This document shows, piece after piece, positions 31,471 to 36,542 of a DNA stretch of 36,542 nucleotides. Below the pieces are notes generated by a model. That model saw only the letters and a list, made by a program, of their open reading frames with translations, was not told the origin of the DNA and searched no databases. Each line of letters starts with the position of its first letter. The stretch's first letter is position 1. The stretch comes from Actinomycetes bacterium (lineage in GTDB: Bacteria; Actinomycetota; Acidimicrobiia; Acidimicrobiales; Aldehydirespiratoraceae). The position numbers and the translations under genes were made by a program. The DNA lies in NCBI GenBank assembly GCA_024276355.1, contig JAJRXJ010000211.1, forward strand, positions 1-36,542. The letters run 5' to 3'.

Positions 31471-32331
31471 ATGGCCAGGCACCAGCGTCTTCGCGCGGTC
31501 GGCGCATCGCTGGCGTCGCTTCAACGCAACATGACCGCCCACCACACGATGTTGCTGGCCAGCGGTGTGGCTTTTTCGTGCGTCATCGGGCTGATCCCGG
31601 CCCTGCTGGCCATAGTGGCCGTGTATGGACTGGTCGCAAGCCCTGCCGACGTTGAATCCAACCTCGACCCACTGGTGCAGGCCCTGCCGCCTGACGCTGC
31701 CAACCTCGTGATCGATCAACTCCAGAACGTGACCGCGGTCGGAAAGGCCGAGATCACCGTCGGGTTGATTCTGGGTCTGATCGGAGCTGCGTGGGCCACA
31801 TCCAGCGCCATGAACTCCATTGTGATGTCGATCAGGCTGGCCCACGAGATGCCCAGTCCCCACGGGTGGCTTCGCGGTCGAATCTTTGCGTTGAAGCTGA
31901 GTCTCATCGGTGTGGTGGCCACCGCCGCCATGATCTGGCTGGTGGTTGTGTTGCCTCCGTTTCTCGACCAGGTGAATCTCGGCGGCGAGGCGGAGTGGGC
32001 TCTGACGATCGGTCGATGGCCCCTCGTGGTGGCCACCTCAGTGGCCGCTCTCGCTTTGCTGTATCGGGCCGTGGTCGGGCATAGAAGCGGTCCGTATCAC
32101 TTCGTGAGTGCGGGATCTCTGGTCGGAACCGCCATCTGGGTTCTCGTCACCTTGGCACTGAGTCTGGTCTACGACCATGTCGACCGGGTCGAGTCGACTC
32201 TCGGCTCGCTCGGTGCCGTGGCTGCTCTCATGGGTTGGCTCTACCTGTCGGCACTGGCCGCCCTGATCGGCGCCGAAATCGATGGTGAGCGCCATCGCTC
32301 CGCCGATGGGGTTCCCGGCGACCAGCCCTGA
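31471..32331 (+). CDS. YihY/virulence factor BrkB family membrane protein
   Basis: This 286-aa protein has about six transmembrane segments: near 29-55 (LASGVAFSCVIGLIPALLAI), 95-115 (ITVGLILGLIGAAWATSSAM), 140-165, 182-198, 213-233 and 247-267. NRxMTAHHTML ... AFSCVIGLIPALLA corresponds to the YihY D-x-A-x-L-A-F-Y-x-x-L-S-L-xP core. The role is unclear in most bacteria. It was once annotated as RNase BN, which is incorrect for the family. Confidence 0.85.
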   Translation: MARHQRLRAVGASLASLQRNMTAHHTMLLASGVAFSCVIGLIPALLAIVAVYGLVASPADVESNLDPLVQALPPDAANLVIDQLQNVTAVGKAEITVGLILGLIGAAWATSSAMNSIVMSIRLAHEMPSPHGWLRGRIFALKLSLIGVVATAAMIWLVVVLPPFLDQVNLGGEAEWALTIGRWPLVVATSVAALALLYRAVVGHRSGPYHFVSAGSLVGTAIWVLVTLALSLVYDHVDRVESTLGSLGAVAALMGWLYLSALAALIGAEIDGERHRSADGVPGDQP

Positions 32332-32378
32332 TCTCCCCCGGTCACCCTCTCGGCGGCCGGTCGTGGGAGGATCGGTGC

Positions 32379-33677
32379 ATGACCGACAACGACCTGGCTT
32401 TCTCCGCTGCCCCGAGCGTCACCACCGAACTGCCCGGACCCTTGGCTCGCGACCTGATCGATCGCGACAAGCGGGTGGTGAGCCCGGCTCTGGGACGGGT
32501 CTACCCACTGGTGGTGAAGCGGGCTGCCGGAATGTACGTGGAGGATCTCGACGGCAATCGGTTTCTTGATCTCAACGCGGGCATCGCGGTGGCGGCGACC
32601 GGACATTGCCACCCCGACGTGGTCGGCGCCATCGAGACCCAGTCCCGGTCGTACCTCCACTACTGCTCGAGCGACTTTCACGTTCCGGTTTACACCGAGG
32701 TGTGTGAGCGTCTGGCGGAGATGTCTCCGATGTCGGACCAGGTGAAGGTGTATCTGGGCAACTCGGGCACGGAGGCGGTCGAGGCCGCTCTGAAGCTCGC
32801 GAGGTATGCCACCGGCCGGCCCAACGTGATCGCGTTCCATGGTTCGTTCCACGGTCGCACCGCCGGCAGCCTCTCCCTCACTGCCAGCAAGGGGAAGTAC
32901 AGGTCGGGGTTCGGAGCTCCGATGCCGGGTGTCCATCACGCTCCCTACGCCGGGGCCGATGGCCTCACCGGTGCGGCCTGGATCGAGTCGGTCCTGTTCC
33001 GTCATGTCACCGAACCCGGCGATGTGGCCGCGATCGTGGTCGAGCCCCTCCAGGGAGAGGGGGGATACATAGTCCCTCCGGATGGCTGGCTGGCAGATCT
33101 GCGGGCGTTGTGTGATCGCTACGGAATCCTCTTGGTGGCCGACGAGGTTCAGTCCGGGATCGGGCGTACCGGAACGATGTGGGCCATTGATCCGTCGGGT
33201 GTCGAACCGGACCTCATGTGTGTCGGCAAGGGCCTGGCGAGCGGACTGCCACTGTCGGCGCTCGTGACCCGCGATCGCTACTGCACCTGGGGTCCGGGTA
33301 AACACGGTTCCACCTTCGGTGGAAATCCGGTGGCCTGTGCGGCGGCGGTCGTCACCCTCGATCTGGTGGCTGAGTCACTCACGGCCAACGCGGCCGCGGT
33401 CGGCGATCACTTCATGGAGAGGCTTCGTGATCTGGCGTCGCGGCAGGCGCTCATCACCGACGTGCGCGGTCGCGGGCTGATGATCGGGGTTGAGTTCATC
33501 GATGGCGACACCGCCAAGGCCGTTGAGCAGGCCGCGTTTCGCGAGGGGCTGCTCGTGCTTACCTGTGGCGAGCGGACGGTGAGGATCGCTCCTCCGCTGG
33601 TGATCGATCAGCAGCAGGCCGATGTGGGAGCCGATCTTTTCGACCGGGCTTGCCGGAGGGTGGTCGGGCGTCTGTGA
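32379..33677 (+). CDS. class-III pyridoxal-phosphate aminotransferase (GabT/ArgD type)
   Basis: This 432-aa fold-type I transaminase has the PLP lysine Lys284 in CVGKGLASGLP, the PLP-N1 aspartate Asp255 in LLVADEVQSGIGRTGTMWA, and the phosphate-site segment YLGNSGTEAVEAALKLAR. KHGSTFGGNPVACAAAV and HGSFHGRTAGSLSLT are class-III signatures. The donor could be GABA, acetylornithine or a related omega-amine; I cannot choose from sequence. GGGAGG precedes ATG 32379. It converges on the corrinoid protein gene with 13 bp between them. Confidence 0.9.
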   Translation: MTDNDLAFSAAPSVTTELPGPLARDLIDRDKRVVSPALGRVYPLVVKRAAGMYVEDLDGNRFLDLNAGIAVAATGHCHPDVVGAIETQSRSYLHYCSSDFHVPVYTEVCERLAEMSPMSDQVKVYLGNSGTEAVEAALKLARYATGRPNVIAFHGSFHGRTAGSLSLTASKGKYRSGFGAPMPGVHHAPYAGADGLTGAAWIESVLFRHVTEPGDVAAIVVEPLQGEGGYIVPPDGWLADLRALCDRYGILLVADEVQSGIGRTGTMWAIDPSGVEPDLMCVGKGLASGLPLSALVTRDRYCTWGPGKHGSTFGGNPVACAAAVVTLDLVAESLTANAAAVGDHFMERLRDLASRQALITDVRGRGLMIGVEFIDGDTAKAVEQAAFREGLLVLTCGERTVRIAPPLVIDQQQADVGADLFDRACRRVVGRL

Positions 33678-33690
33678 GCTTTCGGGTGGG

Positions 33691-34368
33691 TCAACTCTGG
33701 CCCATCCCCAGAAGTTCCTTCACCGTGCGCACTGCCGAAACGGCCGTGGGGGCGTAGCCATCGGCACCGATCTGGTCGGCGTACTCTTGGGTCACCGGTG
33801 CGCCACCGACGATGATCTTCGTGTCGCCACGGACTCCCGCAGCGTCGATGGCATCGATGGTGGTGGCCAGCTCGGCCATGGTCGTGGTGAGAAACGCGCT
33901 CAGGCCAACAGCGTCGGGCTGGTGTTCGGTGATGGCTTCGACGAACCTGTCGGCGGGAACATTGATGCCCAGGTCGATCACCTCGAACCCGGCTCCTTCC
34001 AGCATCACGTCGCAGAGATTCTTGCCGATGTCGTGGATGTCGCCGGCGATCGTGCCCATCACGAACACTCCGATTCGCGAAGATGCCGCGTCGGCCAGAA
34101 GAGGCCTGAGAATGTTCATGCACGCCTGCATGGCCCGGGCGGAAATCAGCATTTCTGGCAGGAAGATCTCACCGCTCTCGAAAAGGTTCCCCACCTCTTC
34201 GAGTGACGGGATCATGGCGTCGAACAGGAGCGAGAGTGGTTGGAGGCCGGCGGCGAGGCCGGCCCTTGTCGAGTCGATGGCGCTGTCGGCATCGCCCGAG
34301 AGGACCGAGTCGTAGAGCGCGTCGAGCAATTCGTCGTCGGCGGGGTTGGCGGTGGTGTCGTCGGTCAT
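33691..34368 (-). CDS. corrinoid (B12-binding) methyl-carrier protein, MtaC/MtbC-like
   Basis: This 225-aa protein has an N-terminal four-helix cap (about 10-95), including LPEMLISARAMQACMNILRP. A Rossmann-like cobalamin domain follows with GDIHDIGKN (109-117), the D-x-H-x-x-G motif whose His112 ligates cobalt. AVGLSAFLTTTM and IIVGGAPVTQEYADQIGADG are also present. It carries a methyl group on cobalt between a substrate methyltransferase and an acceptor enzyme. AAGGA lies 6 bp before ATG 34368. It is 22 bp downstream of the URO-D-like gene, so the two are co-transcribed. Confidence 0.92.
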   Translation of the reverse strand: MTDDTTANPADDELLDALYDSVLSGDADSAIDSTRAGLAAGLQPLSLLFDAMIPSLEEVGNLFESGEIFLPEMLISARAMQACMNILRPLLADAASSRIGVFVMGTIAGDIHDIGKNLCDVMLEGAGFEVIDLGINVPADRFVEAITEHQPDAVGLSAFLTTTMAELATTIDAIDAAGVRGDTKIIVGGAPVTQEYADQIGADGYAPTAVSAVRTVKELLGMGQS

Positions 34369-34390
34369 CCGTGGTCCTTGATCAACTGAC

Positions 34391-35551
34391 TCAGTGTCGG
34401 TGTTCGACCACGGCGTCGACCATGGCCAGAATGTTCTCGGCTGGAACATCGTCCATCACCGTGTGGACTGATGCCAGCATGTAGCCGCCTCCGGGGCCGA
34501 GGATGTCGATCACTCTCCGCACCTCCGCCCGGACCTCGGTCGGGGTGCCATGGGGAAGAATTCGTTGTGTGTCGATCGCTCCACAGAACACGATCTTCGA
34601 TCCGTAGCGATCCCGCAGCGCTCGGAGGTCGGCCATTTTTCCGGCCGAGGTCTGTATCGGATTGAGGATGTCGATTCCCATGTCGACGAAATCGTCGATG
34701 AGGGGGAAGACATCACCGTCGGTGTGGAACATGAGCTTGGCGTCGGTGCGGGCCTTGATGAACTCGATCCAGTCGGCGTGGATCGGTTTGAGCACCTGTC
34801 GGTACATGTCGGGTGACATGAGCAGGCTCTGCTGGGTGCCCAGGTCGTCGCCGATCTTGATGATGTCGACGTTGGGGCCGAGCTCGGCGAGAAAGTTGGC
34901 CATCAACTGCTTGCAGACGTCCTGGAGTTTCCACAGGAGGGTTTCGGCGAACTCCGGGTAGAGGGCCATGTTCATCAGGAAGGTGTCCATTCCCTGCATG
35001 GCGAAGGCCCTCTCGAGCGGGAACAGCAGCCAAGGTGTGGCCACGATGGCGAAACGGTTGTCCTCGGCGAGTGCCCGGGCCTGGTCAGCCACGTGTGATA
35101 CCCGGGTGGGGTCGTCCATGTCCGGCCAGGGATGGGCGTCGATCTCCTCGATGGTCGTGGCCGTGGCCAGCGGATGAACCATCGGGAACCATTGGCCCGG
35201 TTTGATCTCGGAGGCCCCCGAACCCCACGAGTCGATGTAGTCGGAGTGGGGTGGGCGATTGCGGTTACGGGCGAGGGTGTCGGCGGGTTCGAGGTCGAGT
35301 ACCCCGCGCACGTCGGAGTGGAGGCGCCGCATGGTGGCTTCGTCGATGGCCGCGGTGCCGAGTTCGGGCCAGTCGTAGAGGTAGTTGTCGGGGGCTTCGA
35401 TGCCCAGGCTGGCCTTGAGGGCCTTGTAGGGCGTCATCTTGATGCCAGTGGCGTTGCTGACCCCGAGCATGATCGGCACCCGGTCAGGTTCCTGATGGTC
35501 GAGGGCCATCAACACGCGTTCCCGTGACGAGATGGTGGAGTCCATATCCAC
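34391..35551 (-). CDS. uroporphyrinogen decarboxylase-like corrinoid methyltransferase
   Basis: This 386-aa protein belongs to the URO-D/MtaA superfamily. The N-terminus is RERVLMALDHQEPDRVPIM; later segments are IIKIGDDLGTQQSLLMSPDM, LMFHTDGDVFPLIDDFVDMG and IVFCGAIDTQRILPHGTP, and GPGGGYMLASVHTVMDDVP ends the barrel. The usual H-x-C-G zinc motif of MtaA is HTDG here, a variant in one large branch of the family. With the corrinoid protein it probably moves methyl groups; the substrate is unknown. GTG 35551 abuts a perfect inverted repeat holding its GAGGT ribosome binding site; ATG 35545 is an alternative. Confidence 0.9.
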   Translation of the reverse strand: MDMDSTISSRERVLMALDHQEPDRVPIMLGVSNATGIKMTPYKALKASLGIEAPDNYLYDWPELGTAAIDEATMRRLHSDVRGVLDLEPADTLARNRNRPPHSDYIDSWGSGASEIKPGQWFPMVHPLATATTIEEIDAHPWPDMDDPTRVSHVADQARALAEDNRFAIVATPWLLFPLERAFAMQGMDTFLMNMALYPEFAETLLWKLQDVCKQLMANFLAELGPNVDIIKIGDDLGTQQSLLMSPDMYRQVLKPIHADWIEFIKARTDAKLMFHTDGDVFPLIDDFVDMGIDILNPIQTSAGKMADLRALRDRYGSKIVFCGAIDTQRILPHGTPTEVRAEVRRVIDILGPGGGYMLASVHTVMDDVPAENILAMVDAVVEHRH

Positions 35552-35604
35552 TGCTTCTATGACCTCGCAGGCCTCTATGGCAAGCCCAAGAGGTCATAGA
35601 AGCA
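35552..35604 (-). repeat. perfect 15-bp inverted repeat upstream of the URO-D-like gene
   Basis: TGCTTCTATGACCTC (35552-35566) and GAGGTCATAGAAGCA (35590-35604) are exactly complementary across a 23-bp spacer. In the URO-D transcript the 3' arm ends directly at the GTG start and contains GAGGT, the only Shine-Dalgarno-like sequence. The spacer holds a related shorter copy (CCTCTATGGC). It could act as a translation-blocking hairpin or a two-site operator. It does not look like a cobalamin riboswitch. Confidence 0.75.
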
Positions 35605-35665
35605 AAATGTCACACCCGTGTGTCACTGTGGCCACATGCCGTTCTCGCCTGTAGCCTTTGCGAGT

Positions 35666-35755
35666 CCCCTCACCAGGGGGCGCCGCCATCGGATCCTCCG
35701 ATGGTTGACAACCGAAAACCCCTGCCCCGGGATAGGGGCCCCGGAAGCCCCGGGT
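35666..35755 (+). promoter_or_regulatory. structured leader of rpsF
   Basis: Three self-complementary elements precede rpsF: CCCCT/AGGGG (35666-35679), CCATCGGA-TCC-TCCGATGG (35686-35704, perfect 8-bp arms) and a GC-rich block with GGGGC/GCCCC and CCCGGG repeats (about 35725-35752). TAGCCT (35652-35657) could be a -10, and TTGACA (35705-35710) a -35 for a second start. A folded leader fits S6:S18 feedback control known for rpsF operons, which is inference. The rest of the 221-bp gap has the TGTGGCCACA palindrome (35627-35636) and the 15-bp inverted repeat. Confidence 0.4.
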
Positions 35756-35772
35756 CCACAGGAGGTGAGCTC

Positions 35773-36117
35773 GTGAAGCGAGCATACGAATTGATGATCA
35801 TCATTGATCGCGACATACCGGATGCCGATGTCGCCGACGTGATGACGCGAACCGAAGGGATGGTCACCGAAGAGGGTGGCACCATCGCCTCGACCGACAA
35901 CTGGGGTCGTCGCCGGTTCGCGTATGAGATCAACCACAAGTCCGAAGGCACCTACGTGGTGTGGGAGATTGTCACCGAGACAGCAGGCCTCCCCGTCACC
36001 GAGCGCCAGCTACGTCTCGCGGACGACATTGTCCGCCACAAGCTGTTCCGTCTTCCCGAGAAAGAGGCCGCTCGTCGTGGCCTGCTCGGTGAGGCAACGC
36101 CGGTCGAGGCCGGCTGA
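35773..36117 (+). CDS. rpsF: 30S ribosomal protein S6
   Basis: This 114-aa protein begins VKRAYELMIIIDRDI, close to the S6 N-terminus. It has TDNWGRRRFAYEINHKSEGT, then YVVW, and ADDIVRHKLFRLPEKEA. The start is GTG 35773 behind GGAGGTGAGCTC. ssb follows after 15 bp, the usual rpsF-ssb-rpsR-rplI order; the last two genes would lie beyond the window. Confidence 0.96.
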   Translation: MKRAYELMIIIDRDIPDADVADVMTRTEGMVTEEGGTIASTDNWGRRRFAYEINHKSEGTYVVWEIVTETAGLPVTERQLRLADDIVRHKLFRLPEKEAARRGLLGEATPVEAG

Positions 36118-36132
36118 CCCGGAGGTATCCAA

Positions 36133-36542
36133 ATGGCATTCGACAACACCGTCACAGTCGTGGGCAACGTCACACGCGATCCGGAATTGCGGTTCACGCA
36201 AGGAGGGATGGCCATCGCCACCTTCGGCGTGGCGTGGAACAAGAAGAAGCAGGATGGTGAAGAAGAGGTTTCGTTCTTCGATGTCACCTGTTTCCGAAAG
36301 CTCGCCGAGAACGTGGCCGAGTCGATCACCAAAGGTATGAAGGTGATCGTCTACGGGAATCTTCGCTACCACGCCTGGGATGGAAACGACGGCCAACGTC
36401 GTTCCAAGGTGGAGATCGTTGCCGACGATGTCGCTCCGAGCCTGAGATGGGCCAGCGCCCAGGTCACTCGCAATGAGTACCAGGGTGGCGGTTCCGCCCA
36501 GGGTGGCGGCTACCAGCAGGCCCCGCGTGATGCCGGCGACCG
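36133..36542 (+). CDS. ssb: single-stranded DNA-binding protein, partial
   Basis: 136 residues are seen before the right edge. The OB fold reads VTVVGNVTRDPELRFTQGGM, ATFGVAWNKKKQDGEEEVSF, FDVTCFRKLAENVAESITKG and RRSKVEIVADDVAPSLRWA. A Gly/Gln-rich linker (YQGGGSAQGGGYQQAP) begins after it; the acidic C-terminal tip is outside the window. GGAGG lies 7 bp before ATG 36133. It coats single-stranded DNA in replication and repair. Confidence 0.97.
   Translation, partial: MAFDNTVTVVGNVTRDPELRFTQGGMAIATFGVAWNKKKQDGEEEVSFFDVTCFRKLAENVAESITKGMKVIVYGNLRYHAWDGNDGQRRSKVEIVADDVAPSLRWASAQVTRNEYQGGGSAQGGGYQQAPRDAGD

Noticed and set aside
35552-35772. Cobalamin riboswitch upstream of the corrinoid/URO-D genes
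   Set aside because: I see no B12-box-like conserved core; only the simple inverted repeat and short palindromes are present.

Overview
The window is a high-GC actinobacterial chromosome segment spanning the replication-origin neighbourhood. Gene order (gyrA-gyrB-DUF721-recF-dnaN-dnaA on the minus strand, then rpmH-rnpA-yidD-yidC-jag-rsmG-parA-parB on the plus strand, then cwlM/trxA/trxB/anti-sigma/ECF sigma/kinase/DUF6049/pcnB) closely follows the mycobacterial origin region. Differences (no murJ, a haem demethylase gene in the gyrase operon, a corrinoid methyltransferase pair) fit a deep-branching class such as Acidimicrobiia. That placement is inference; no 16S gene is present.

Layout. 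1-0.9 kb: partial Rossmann-fold oxidoreductase, a 50-aa membrane protein and tRNA-Ile(GAT), all on the minus strand. 0.9-7.7 kb: gyrB, gyrA, a TadG-like protein, a haem-dependent N-demethylase family protein and a DUF3566 membrane protein, transcribed leftwards. 7.8-12 kb: DUF721/DciA-like, recF, dnaN, dnaA. 12-12.4 kb: origin-like intergenic region with DnaA boxes and an AT-rich patch. 12.4-17.8 kb: rpmH to parB, with one perfect parS between rsmG and parA and a 12-bp perfect dyad plus a DnaA-box cluster after parB. 17.9-27 kb: a long leftward block for envelope and redox control: CwlM-like pseudo-amidase, thioredoxin and its reductase (each behind a sigma-R-type promoter motif), a membrane protein, anti-sigma and ECF sigma factor, a membrane-anchored Ser/Thr kinase with a DFD motif, DegV, DUF6049 and GNAT. 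27-33.7 kb: rightward HDAC-type deacetylase, pcnB, DUF5318, panB, YihY/BrkB and a class-III aminotransferase, with one leftward methyltransferase. 33.7-35.6 kb: leftward corrinoid protein and URO-D-like methyltransferase, the latter preceded by a perfect 15-bp inverted repeat that would bury its ribosome binding site. 35.7-36.5 kb: rpsF with a structured leader, and a partial ssb.

Functional threads are replication initiation and segregation (dnaA, dnaN, recF, DciA-like, gyrase, parABS, ssb); membrane insertion and RNA processing (yidC/yidD/jag, rnpA, rsmG, pcnB); thiol-redox and envelope control (trxAB, cwlM, sigma/anti-sigma, kinase, DUF6049); and one-carbon/methyl chemistry (demethylase, corrinoid/URO-D pair, panB). 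Several genes heading transcription units lack a Shine-Dalgarno and carry TANNNT 6-7 nt before the start codon, the leaderless-mRNA signature. The same signature points to an ATC codon as the likely first codon of the ECF sigma gene. I see no CRISPR array, insertion sequence or phage module.
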